This document shows, in pieces, positions 55,243 through 64,000 of a DNA stretch of 64,000 bases. The position numbers and the translations under genes are program-made. Numbering within the stretch: position 1 is the first letter of the stretch; every line of letters begins with the position of its first letter. Under the pieces are notes generated by a model that saw only the letters and a list, made by a program, of their open reading frames with translations, was not told the origin of the DNA and ran no database searches. This stretch comes from Streptomyces sp. ML-6 (lineage in GTDB: Bacteria; Actinomycetota; Actinomycetes; Streptomycetales; Streptomycetaceae): NCBI RefSeq assembly GCF_030116705.1, contig NZ_JAOTIK010000001.1, forward strand, positions 3,553,001 through 3,617,000, given 5' to 3'.

Positions 55243-55501
55243 CCGGGCCACGGCCGCAGCACTGCGGAGAGTGCCCGGGACGGCGTACCGGATCCGACCT
55301 GACGGAGGGACAACCGACCCCACGGGCCCGTGCGTTGCCCACCTCGACCCCGACGGCCCACACACCCCTCTCCTCGGCCCCGCAAGCCGCGCGTCGCCCG
55401 TTTCGGCCCTGTGCGCCCGTCAGTCGCCCGTTTCCCGCGCTTCCCGCCCCGGGAGGCGGCAGCACCCCCTCGACGCGCTCCACGGGCCCCTCACGCCCTC
55501 T

Positions 55502-55993
55502 TCACGCCCCGCCCCACTCCGCCAGCAGCCTCTCGCGCTCCGCGCGCCTGGGGGTGCCGTCCTGGTGGTCGCGTCCCCAGGCGAACAGGGCGGCGGGGGT
55601 GGCCCGGCCGTCGGCGAAGGCTTCGAGGAGGGCGCTCGACAGGCCGAACTCCTCGGCGCCGTAGGAGAGGGCGGCGGCGAAGGCGGTCAACTCCACCTTC
55701 CCCTCAGGGGTTTCGAAGTGCACGAACATCGTGGGGCCGTCGTCGACCCCTCCGAACGCCGATGTGGTCACCATGTCCAGAAGAATTCCGGCCGTCTTTC
55801 CCACCGTGGAACGCACGGGCGCGGCCAGGACCTCGATGTTCCGGATGTCCTCCCACGCCCACTGGCCGCGCTGCTCCTCGCCGATCCCCGTCAGCCCCTC
55901 CTCGGTGACCAGGACACCGGCGCGGGGCTCGTTCGGCGGGGCACCTATGTGGACCGTCGATCCGGTGATCCAGAAGAGGCCGACCATGGACAT
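55502..55993 (-). CDS. Conserved hypothetical protein
   Basis: The 163-residue protein starts MSMVGLFWITGSTVHIGAPPNEP at ATG 55993 with GGAG 6 nt upstream. The first half (VLVTEEGLTGIGEEQRGQWAWEDIRNIEVLAAPVRS) has the strand pattern of a PH-like or GRAM-like domain. The second half is helical (LTAFAAALSYGAEEFGLSSALLEAFADG). No domain is firmly recognised and there is no signal peptide. It lies downstream of the hspR operon on the same strand, beyond the terminator at 56241-56282. Confidence 0.75.
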   Translation of the reverse strand: MSMVGLFWITGSTVHIGAPPNEPRAGVLVTEEGLTGIGEEQRGQWAWEDIRNIEVLAAPVRSTVGKTAGILLDMVTTSAFGGVDDGPTMFVHFETPEGKVELTAFAAALSYGAEEFGLSSALLEAFADGRATPAALFAWGRDHQDGTPRRAERERLLAEWGGA

Positions 55994-56338
55994 GCGTGAC
56001 TCCCGACTCTGCCGCCGGGCGGCACGGGCCCGGCACCGGTGGTGGCGGCGGTGGTGATGGACGAAACGGGACGCCGACGGCCCCTGCCCATTGTGGCGAG
56101 ACATGATCGGACCAGTAATCCGATTTCGGCCGAAATCCCGGCAACGCGCGTACCGACACCCGTGCCGACCGTCCGTGCCGCCACCGAAGCCACAGCAGGC
56201 GCCGGAAGGACAGGAAGCACCCAAGGGCCGAGACCACGCCGAAGGGGCGGGGAACGAACCGTGGTTCGTTCCCCGCCCCTTCGTCCGTCGGGCCCGGCCC
56301 GGCGCCGCACACCGGGCGCCGCTCCGGCCCCCGCCGGT
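55994..56338. other. Gene-free region downstream of hspR
   Basis: This 345-bp stretch contains the hspR operon terminator (56241-56282) and the promoter region of the hypothetical gene. Short His/Arg-rich frames crossing it are not credible proteins. Nothing else is seen. Confidence 0.65.
56241..56282 (-). terminator. Terminator of the dnaK-grpE-dnaJ-hspR operon
   Basis: Perfect 20-bp arms (56241-56260 and 56263-56282, GAAGGGGCGGGGAACGAACC) around a 2-nt centre lie 57 bp after the hspR stop. Confidence 0.92.
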
Positions 56339-56785
56339 TCAGTCCTTGGACCGCTTCGGCCGCCAGACCACCAGTGCACTGGTCTGCTGCATGTCCTGGT
56401 ACGGCACCAGGTCGCGCCGGTACGAGGCATGCACCTGCGCCTCGCGCTGCTGCATCGCCTGCGCCGCGCCGTCCACGGCCGCCGAGAGTTCGGCGACGCG
56501 CTGCTGGAGCGCGGCGACCTGGTTCTCCAGCTCGATGATGCGCTTGATGCCGGCGAGGTTGATGCCCTCGTCCTGCGACAGCTGCTGCACGGTGCGCAGG
56601 AGCTCGATGTCGCGGGCCGAGTAGCGCCTGCCGCGCCCGGCCGTGCGGTCCGGCGAGACCAGGCCGAGCCGGTCGTACTGGCGCAGTGTCTGCGGATGGA
56701 GACCCGAGAGCTGGGCCGCGATCGAGATCACGTACACCGGTGTCTCATCGGTCAGTTCGTACGGATTGCGTCGTCGGCCGTCCAC
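56339..56785 (-). CDS. hspR: Heat-shock repressor HspR (MerR family)
   Basis: HspR represses the dnaK operon and clpB by binding HAIR sites, with DnaK as corepressor. The 148-residue protein has a MerR-type winged helix (about 16-85, YVISIAAQLSGLHPQTLRQYDRLGLVSPDRT and RRYSARDIELLRTVQQLSQDEGINLAGIKRIIELE in form) and a coiled-coil dimer helix. It is the last gene of its own target operon, one base after the dnaJ stop. The matching HAIR sites at 60588-60660 and 52818-52862 are in this window. Confidence 0.97.
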   Translation of the reverse strand: MDGRRRNPYELTDETPVYVISIAAQLSGLHPQTLRQYDRLGLVSPDRTAGRGRRYSARDIELLRTVQQLSQDEGINLAGIKRIIELENQVAALQQRVAELSAAVDGAAQAMQQREAQVHASYRRDLVPYQDMQQTSALVVWRPKRSKD

Positions 56786-56786
56786 C

Positions 56787-57971
56787 TCAAGCTCCCTTCG
56801 CCGCCTGGAACAGTGCCGCCCGCGGGTCGTGGCCCGCGGTCGCCTTGCGGTAGGCCTCCAGGGCTTCCCTGGCCTCGTCGCCGAGCTCCTTGGGCACCAC
56901 CACCTCGACGGTGACCAGCAGGTCGCCCCGGGTGCCGTCCTTGCGCACGGCGCCCTTGCCCCGGGCGCGCATCGTGCGCCCGTTGGGCGTGCCGGCCGGC
57001 AGCTTCAGCGTGACCGGGGGCCCGCCGAGCGTGGGGACCTTCACCTCGCCGCCGAGGGCCGCCTCCGTGAAGTCGACGGGCACGGTGACCGTGAGGTTGT
57101 CGTCCCTGCGGCCGAAGACCGGGTGGGCGTCGACGTGGACGACGACGTACAGGTCGCCGGCCGGGCCGCCCCGCTCGCCCGGTCCGCCCTTGCCGCGCAG
57201 CCGGATCCGCTGGCCGTCCGAGACGCCCGCCGGAATCCTGACCTGCATGGTCCGGGAGGACTTCGCCCGCCCGCTGCCCTTGCAGACGTCGCAGGGGTCC
57301 TGGGCGATCAGGCCCCGGCCCTTGCAGTCCACGCACGGGTCGGTGAGCGAGAAGCCGCCGCCGGTGCCGCGCGACACCTGGCCGGTGCCGAGACAGGTCT
57401 GGCAGACCCTGGGGGTGCCGTTCTTGTCGCCGGTGCCGGAACACGTCTTGCAGGGCGCCTGGCTGGACATCCGCAGCGGGACCGTGGCCCCCTCGACCGC
57501 CTCGATGAAGCTGAGCGTCACCTCGGACTCGATGTCCTGACCGCGCCGCGGCTGGACCCTCGTCCCCGCACCGCCCCGGTTGAACAGGCCGCCGAAGACA
57601 TCGCCCAGGCCACCACCGCCGCCGAATCCGCCGGCGCCGCCCTGGCCCCCGCCCTGGCCGCCCCCGAAGAGGTCGCCCAGGTCGAAGTTGAAGTTGCCCC
57701 CGGCGCCCCCGGGTCCGGCCCGGAAGCCGCCGTTGCCGAAGAGGGCGCGCGCCTCGTCGTACTCCTTGCGCTTCTTGGCGTCACCGAGGACGTCGTTCGC
57801 CTCGGAGATCTCCTTGAAGCGCGCCTCCGCCTTGTCGTCGCCCTTGTTGGCGTCCGGGTGGAACTCGCGGGCGAGCTTCCGGTACGCCTTCTTGATCTCG
57901 GCGTCGGTGGCGTCCTTGGGGACGCCGAGAACCTTGTAGTAGTCCTTCTCGACGAAGTCCTTCGTGCTCAT
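56787..57971 (-). CDS. dnaJ: DnaJ co-chaperone
   Basis: The 394-residue class I DnaJ has a J domain (about 10-72) with HPD at 38-40. A long Gly/Phe-rich region follows (about 80-140, QGGGQGGAGGFGGGGG). Four zinc-finger repeats (CKTCSGTG, CQTCLGTG, CVDCKGRG, CDVCKGSG, about 163-215) precede the C-terminal substrate-binding domains. It stimulates DnaK ATPase and delivers clients. It is third in the operon after dnaK and grpE, with a 93-bp gap from grpE. Confidence 0.98.
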   Translation of the reverse strand: MSTKDFVEKDYYKVLGVPKDATDAEIKKAYRKLAREFHPDANKGDDKAEARFKEISEANDVLGDAKKRKEYDEARALFGNGGFRAGPGGAGGNFNFDLGDLFGGGQGGGQGGAGGFGGGGGLGDVFGGLFNRGGAGTRVQPRRGQDIESEVTLSFIEAVEGATVPLRMSSQAPCKTCSGTGDKNGTPRVCQTCLGTGQVSRGTGGGFSLTDPCVDCKGRGLIAQDPCDVCKGSGRAKSSRTMQVRIPAGVSDGQRIRLRGKGGPGERGGPAGDLYVVVHVDAHPVFGRRDDNLTVTVPVDFTEAALGGEVKVPTLGGPPVTLKLPAGTPNGRTMRARGKGAVRKDGTRGDLLVTVEVVVPKELGDEAREALEAYRKATAGHDPRAALFQAAKGA

Positions 57972-58064
57972 CGACGTCCCTCCTTCCGGACGATCGGCCG
58001 TGCGGCCGGCCCGTGGGCCCTCCGCACGGCCGGGCGGTGGGCCGCGAGGTGGTCAGACGCTTTG

Positions 58065-58711
58065 TCAGACCTCCTCGGTGCCACCGCTCTCCTCGTCGGT
58101 TGCCTTCTCTTCCTTGGCCGCGGCCGGGGTCGCCCCCGGCTGCGGTTCGGCCACCGCCACCCGCGCGGGGCGGATGGTGCGCTCGCCGATCCGATACCCC
58201 GGCTGCAGGATCGCCACGCAGGTCGTCTCCGTGACGTCCGGCGCGTACGAGTGCATCAGGGCCTCGTGGATCGTCGGGTCGAAGGGCTCGCCCTCCTTGC
58301 CGAACTGCTGCAGGCCCAGCTTGGCGACAACCGTCTCCAGGGACTCGGCCACCGACTTGAACCCGCCCACGAGCTCGCCGTGTTCCCTGGCCCGGCCGAC
58401 GTCGTCGAGCACGGGCAGGAGCTCGGACAGGAGACCCGCGACTGCGATCTCCTTGACCGTGGCCCGGTCCCGCTCGACGCGACGGCGGTAGTTCTGGTAC
58501 TCGGCCTGGAGCCGCTGGAGGTCGCCGGTGCGCTCCTCGAGCGCGCTGCGTGCCTGGTCCAGCTGGGCCGTCAGGCCGACGTTCTGTGCTGCGTCCCCGG
58601 CCGGGGGCGCCTCCTTCTCCGGGGAGGAGGGGGCGTCCTTCGGCTCAGCTCCGTCAGGGGTGGTGTCGGAGGGGACGTCGGGCTTCTCCTCGAAACCCGG
58701 GGTCTCCTCGG

Positions 58712-58715
<4 letters not shown>
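58065..58715 (-). CDS. grpE: GrpE nucleotide-exchange factor
   Basis: GrpE releases ADP from DnaK. The 216-residue protein has a long disordered acidic N-terminus (about 1-50) followed by the coiled-coil dimer helix ([26 protein letters not shown]). A beta wing follows with [16 protein letters not shown] and [27 protein letters not shown] sequence. The GTG start overlaps the dnaK stop by four bases (GTGA). The acidic tail is longer than in E. coli, as is usual in actinobacteria. Confidence 0.97.
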
Positions 58716-60565
<1,850 letters not shown>

Positions 60566-60587
60566 TTCAGTTCCTCCAGCTTGACTA

Positions 60588-60608
60588 CTTGAGTGGATCT
60601 GGCTCAAG
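60588..60608 (-). promoter_or_regulatory. HAIR element A upstream of dnaK (HspR operator)
   Basis: CTTGAGT-N7-GCTCAAG, differing from the consensus by one base. It lies 23 bp before the dnaK start. Confidence 0.92.
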
Positions 60609-60639
60609 GATGCACGAGCCCCGCCACACTGTCAACAGA

Positions 60640-60660
60640 CTTGAGTCGGGTCGGCTCAAC
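60640..60660 (-). promoter_or_regulatory. HAIR element B upstream of dnaK (HspR operator)
   Basis: CTTGAGT-N7-GCTCAAC. The centre is 52 bp from element A, about five helical turns, which would put two bound HspR dimers on one face. Confidence 0.88.
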
Positions 60661-60929
60661 TATCGTGCACGCGCCTCGCGCCACCCGCGCACTTCCGAAT
60701 TCCGCGCCCCGCACTCAGTCACCCACCACCCCCGCACCCCCACCCCCACAACGGCACATACGGGGCGATCAGGGACGACACCCCCCTGTCCCCCGAGCGA
60801 CGCAACCCCTTCCCGTCATCGCCCCATGGGATCGTTCTGTAACAAAATGTTGTGAGCCACGCAAAACCGGCAATCGATCCGCCGTGACCCCCGCCCCCGC
60901 AGGGCCGTGATCCCAGGCAGGTGTGAACG

Positions 60930-61649
60930 ATGCAGACGCAGACGCAGAGGCAGAGGCAGAGGCAGCCGCGGGGGCGGCGGGAGCGCCCCTCGGCCAAGCG
61001 CGCGCTGGACCTGACCCTCGGCTCGGCCCTGCTGGTCCTGGCCTCACCCCTGCTCGCCGCGGGCGCCCTCGCGCTCGCGGTCCGCCGGCCCCCGGGCGGC
61101 GTACTGGACCGCTCGCCCCGGACCGGCCCCGGCGGCCGCGTCTTCGTCCTGTACTCGCTGCGCACCCGGCGACTGCGGCTGGACACGCTCTCCCGGCTGC
61201 CGCACGTCGTACGGGGCGACCTCTCCCTGGTCGGCCCCGAACCCCTGCCCCCGTACGAGGGGAGCGGATCCCCCGCAAGCGGGTCTCCCGTGAGCGGATC
61301 CCCTGCGAGCGGATCCCCCGTACAGGGCGGAACCTGCACCCCGGGTCCCGGCACCTCCCCCGTCGCGAGAGACTGGCGGCAGGAACTGAAACCGGGCCTC
61401 ACCGGCCTGGCGCAGGTGCGCTCCCGCTCCGGAATGCCCTGGGACGAGCCGGACCTGCTCGACCAGTACTACGCCGAGCATCACCACGTGGGAATGGACC
61501 TGGCCATCCTGGTGAGGGCCGCCCACGCTCCACTGCACCGGGCGGCCCGCGCGCTGACCCGGCGCGGCAAGGCACGCCTGAGCGACACAGATCACCGCCG
61601 GTGCGGCTACAGCCCGCCGGAAGAAGTGGATAGTGTCAGCACGGACTGA
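60930..61649 (+). CDS. Bacterial sugar transferase with a repeat insertion
   Basis: The 239-residue protein belongs to the undecaprenyl-phosphate sugar-1-phosphate transferase group. A basic Gln/Arg N-terminus is followed by AKRALDLTLGSALLVLASPLLAAGALAL (membrane helix, about 22-48), GDLSLVGPEPLP, ELKPGLTGLAQVRSRSG and DLLDQYYAEHHHVGMDLAIL. An 18-residue SGSPAS/SGSPVS repeat, from four near-identical 15-bp DNA units (about 61258-61322), splits the domain between the VGPEP and PGLTGLAQV motifs. It would start a surface glycan on a lipid carrier, if active. Confidence 0.85.
   Translation: MQTQTQRQRQRQPRGRRERPSAKRALDLTLGSALLVLASPLLAAGALALAVRRPPGGVLDRSPRTGPGGRVFVLYSLRTRRLRLDTLSRLPHVVRGDLSLVGPEPLPPYEGSGSPASGSPVSGSPASGSPVQGGTCTPGPGTSPVARDWRQELKPGLTGLAQVRSRSGMPWDEPDLLDQYYAEHHHVGMDLAILVRAAHAPLHRAARALTRRGKARLSDTDHRRCGYSPPEEVDSVSTD
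61258..61322 (+). repeat. In-frame AGCGGATCCCCC repeat inside the sugar transferase
   Basis: Four imperfect 15-bp units (GAGCGGATCCCCCGC and variants) encode the SGSPA/SGSPV repeat in the middle of the catalytic domain. The unit length keeps the frame. Confidence 0.85.
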
Positions 61650-61737
61650 TTAAGTTACTGCTTAGTAAGACCAGATAATTGCCAGTACTCGCTCATTGAC
61701 ACTGGATTCCACCCTCGCAGGCCCGAGGAGCCCCCAA

Positions 61738-64000
61738 ATGCAACTCGCCGCGATCATCGTGTCGCTGGTCCTGATCGTGGTAGGCGTGGCCCTGTTCCTC
61801 CGCGCCCTCCTGCAGATCTTCAACTTCATGCGGCTCGGCCAGAACGTGCCCGCGGGCACCCGCACGGACGAGCCCGCCCAGCGCACCCTCACCGTGGTCA
61901 GGGAGTTCCTCGGCCACACCCGGATGAACAGCTGGGGCATCGTCGGTGTCGCGCACTGGTTCGTGGCGGTGGGCTTCTTCTCGCTGCTGCTGACGATCGT
62001 CAACGCCATCGGCCAGCTCTTCAAGGCCGACTGGATCCTGCCGGTCATCGGCGACTGGGCGCCGTACAACGTCTTCGTCGAGTTCATCGGCACGATGACC
62101 GTGCTCGGCATCCTGACCCTGATCGTCATCCGCCAGCTGGCCCATCCGCGCAAGCCGGGCCGCAAGTCCCGCTTCGCCGGGTCCAACTTCGGCCAGGCGT
62201 ACTTCGTCGAGGCCGTCATCCTCATCGTCGGCGTCTGCATCTTCATGCTGCACGCCCTCGAAGGCGCCCAGCACCACGTCGACAGCTACGAGGCGTCCTT
62301 CTTCATCTCGTACCCGGTCGTCAGCTGGCTGGAGGGCATGGACGTCTCCACCCTCCAGAACCTCACCTACTTCTTCGCCGGCCTGAAGATCGCAACCTCC
62401 TTCATCTGGATGATCACGGTCGCCCTGAAGCAGGACATGGGCGTCGCCTGGCACCGCTTCCTGGCCTTCCCGAACATCTGGTTCAAGCGGAACGCCGACG
62501 GCGGGACGTCGCTCGGCGCACTGCTGCCGATGACCTCGGGCGGCAAGGAGATCGACTGGGAGGACCCGGCCGAGGACGCCGTCTTCGGCGTCCCGCAGAT
62601 CGAGCAGTTCTCCTGGAAGGGCCTCCTCGACTTCTCCACCTGCACCGAGTGCGGACGCTGCCAGTCGCAGTGCCCGGCCTGGAACACCGGCAAGCCGCTC
62701 TCCCCCAAGCTCCTGATCATGTCGCTGCGCGACCACGCGCACGCCAAGGCCCCGTACCTGCTGGCCGGCGGCGGCAAGACCATGGAGGGCGAGGAGAAGG
62801 CCACCGAGGAGCAGCTCAAGGACGTCCCCGCGGCCGCGCTGGCCGAGGCCGAGCGCCCGCTGATCGGCACCGTCGAGGAGAACGGCGTCATCGACCCGGA
62901 CGTCCTGTGGTCCTGCACCACCTGCGGCGCCTGCGTCGAGCAGTGCCCGGTCGACATCGAGCACATCGACCACATCGTCGACATGCGCCGCTACCAGGTG
63001 ATGATCGAGTCCGCGTTCCCGTCCGAGGCGGGCACGATGCTCAAGAACCTGGAGAAGAAGGGCAACCCCTGGGGCCTCGCCAAGAAGCAGCGGGTGGAGT
63101 GGACCAAGGAGGTCGACTTCGAGGTCCCGATCGTCGGCAAGGACGTCGAGGACCTCACCGAGGTCGACTACCTCTACTGGGTCGGCTGCGCCGGTGCCCT
63201 GGAGGACCGGGCCAAGAAGACCACCAAGGCCTTCGCGGAGCTCCTGCACATCGCGGGCGTCAAGTTCGCGATCATGGGCGGCGACGAGAAGTGCACCGGT
63301 GACTCGGCCCGCCGCCTCGGCAACGAGCCGCTGTTCCAGCAGCTCGGCCAGGAGAACGTCGCGATGCTGAACATGGCGTTCGGCGAGGACGACGAGGACG
63401 ACTCCACGAAGAAGGCCAAGTCGGCCAAGAAGATCGTCGCGACCTGCCCGCACTGCTTCAACACCATCGCCAACGAGTACCCGCAGCTCGGCGGCGAGTT
63501 CGAGGTCATCCACCACACCCAGCTGCTCCAGCACCTCATCGACGAGGGCAAGCTGATCCCGGTGACCCCGGTCGAGGGCCTGATCACGTACCACGACCCC
63601 TGCTACCTGGGCCGTCACAACAAGATCTACACCCCGCCGCGCGAGATCATGGACAAGGTCCCCGGTCTGCGCCAGCAGGAGATGCACCGCCACAAGGAGC
63701 GCGGCTTCTGCTGCGGCGCCGGCGGTGCCCGGATGTGGATGGAGGAGCGGATCGGCAAGCGCATCAACAACGAGCGCGTCGAGGAAGCCCTCTCCCTCAA
63801 CCCCGACATCGTCTCCACCGCCTGCCCGTTCTGCCTCGTCATGCTGACCGACTCGGTCAACGGCAAGAAGAACGAGGGCAAGGCCAAGGAGTCGGTCCAG
63901 GTCGTCGACGTCTCGCAGCTCCTGCTGGACTCGGTCAAGACCCCGGTCGACCCGGCCGGGGAGGCCGAGGCGGAGGACGCGCCGGAGCCCGAACCGGCGA
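61738..64000 (+). CDS. HdrD-like iron-sulfur oxidoreductase (partial, cut by window end)
   Basis: The frame is open from ATG 61738 (GAGGAG 7 nt upstream) to the window edge, 754 codons. The N-terminus has about five membrane helices of a NarI-like cytochrome b type domain (residues 5-235, with His pairs such as ALEGAQHHVDS). Two 4Fe-4S motifs follow (CTECGRCQSQC at 302 and CTTCGACVEQC at 393). Two cysteine-rich CCG-type modules come next (ATCPHCFN, HDPCYLGR, FCCGAGGARMW, ACPFC). This layout is that of heterodisulfide-reductase-like membrane oxidoreductases conserved in actinobacteria, probably passing electrons to or from the quinone pool. The C-terminus is acidic and incomplete. Confidence 0.95.
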   Translation, partial: MQLAAIIVSLVLIVVGVALFLRALLQIFNFMRLGQNVPAGTRTDEPAQRTLTVVREFLGHTRMNSWGIVGVAHWFVAVGFFSLLLTIVNAIGQLFKADWILPVIGDWAPYNVFVEFIGTMTVLGILTLIVIRQLAHPRKPGRKSRFAGSNFGQAYFVEAVILIVGVCIFMLHALEGAQHHVDSYEASFFISYPVVSWLEGMDVSTLQNLTYFFAGLKIATSFIWMITVALKQDMGVAWHRFLAFPNIWFKRNADGGTSLGALLPMTSGGKEIDWEDPAEDAVFGVPQIEQFSWKGLLDFSTCTECGRCQSQCPAWNTGKPLSPKLLIMSLRDHAHAKAPYLLAGGGKTMEGEEKATEEQLKDVPAAALAEAERPLIGTVEENGVIDPDVLWSCTTCGACVEQCPVDIEHIDHIVDMRRYQVMIESAFPSEAGTMLKNLEKKGNPWGLAKKQRVEWTKEVDFEVPIVGKDVEDLTEVDYLYWVGCAGALEDRAKKTTKAFAELLHIAGVKFAIMGGDEKCTGDSARRLGNEPLFQQLGQENVAMLNMAFGEDDEDDSTKKAKSAKKIVATCPHCFNTIANEYPQLGGEFEVIHHTQLLQHLIDEGKLIPVTPVEGLITYHDPCYLGRHNKIYTPPREIMDKVPGLRQQEMHRHKERGFCCGAGGARMWMEERIGKRINNERVEEALSLNPDIVSTACPFCLVMLTDSVNGKKNEGKAKESVQVVDVSQLLLDSVKTPVDPAGEAEAEDAPEPEPA

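Larger units (their letters stand above)
60566..60929. other. Divergent regulatory region between dnaK and the sugar transferase
   Basis: This 364-bp gene-free stretch holds the two dnaK HAIR elements (60588-60660), and downstream the promoter of the sugar transferase. A GTAACAAAATG patch near 60837-60851 is AT-rich for this genome. No other structure was recognised. Confidence 0.7.

Noticed and set aside
55994..56338. Minus-strand frame extending the hypothetical gene upstream (240 codons from 56224)
   Set aside because: The extension crosses the hspR terminator stem and is His/Arg-rich. The ATG at 55993 has a good ribosome site.
61693..63693. 666-codon minus-strand frame opposite the iron-sulfur oxidoreductase
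   Set aside because: The plus strand encodes clear 4Fe-4S and CCG motifs, and the minus product is low-complexity.

Overview
The window is 64 kb of a very GC-rich actinomycete chromosome. Codon use, Sec-dependent secretion genes, an ECF sigma factor with an ATGA-coupled membrane partner, HspR/HAIR heat-shock control, rare TTA codons and a parS-type palindrome all point to Streptomyces. The gene order (ask-asd, recR, purA, the kyn genes, fba, pyrE, clpB, hspR-dnaJ-grpE-dnaK) matches what I recall of the central core of the S. coelicolor chromosome around SCO3612-SCO3674, so most of it is core sequence at moderate distance from oriC. No tRNA, rRNA, CRISPR array, insertion sequence or prophage was recognised.

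Layout. 1-4568: a sigma factor and its membrane partner (cut by the left edge), then the aspartate pathway pair lysC-asd. 4845-9467: two secreted proteins, a DUF5063 protein, recR and an EbfC/YbaB nucleoid protein. 9896-15537: a SLATT-domain membrane protein, an unknown protein, a GntR regulator, a class III aminotransferase, and a DJ-1/PfpI-MarR operon behind a promoter embedded in two palindromes. 15704-19876: a membrane Ser/Thr kinase, the remains of an HTH-DUF5753/DUF397 pair, and a PucR-type regulator. 19982-22007: tandem GH19 chitinases with almost identical chitin-type promoters. 22215-28084: purA, a DAG-kinase-like protein and a regulator/ABC exporter locus. 28263-31842: a cytochrome P450 and a NarL-type two-component system. 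32012-35192: a kynurenine pathway operon (tryptophan to anthranilate). 35450-48284: mostly metabolic and membrane genes, including fba, pyrE and a membrane spermidine-synthase-like protein with a TTA codon. 48368-60565: an MFS protein, then clpB and the dnaK-grpE-dnaJ-hspR operon, both behind paired HAIR operators. 60930-64000: a sugar transferase and an iron-sulfur oxidoreductase cut by the right edge.

The most unusual locus lies between clpB and hspR (53499-55242). A small exported protein carries six DIGW/DIDW motifs at an almost exact 12-residue period. It overlaps by ATGA a 106-residue protein that looks like a Rieske domain stripped of its histidine ligands. Both lie opposite a LuxR-type regulator. 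I know of no described function for this trio and treat it as a candidate new peptide system.

Other points of interest are a 34-bp perfect palindrome containing the Streptomyces parS core between pyrE and fba, a chitinase that appears to start at CTG, and a set of short degenerate tandem-repeat arrays at gene ends.
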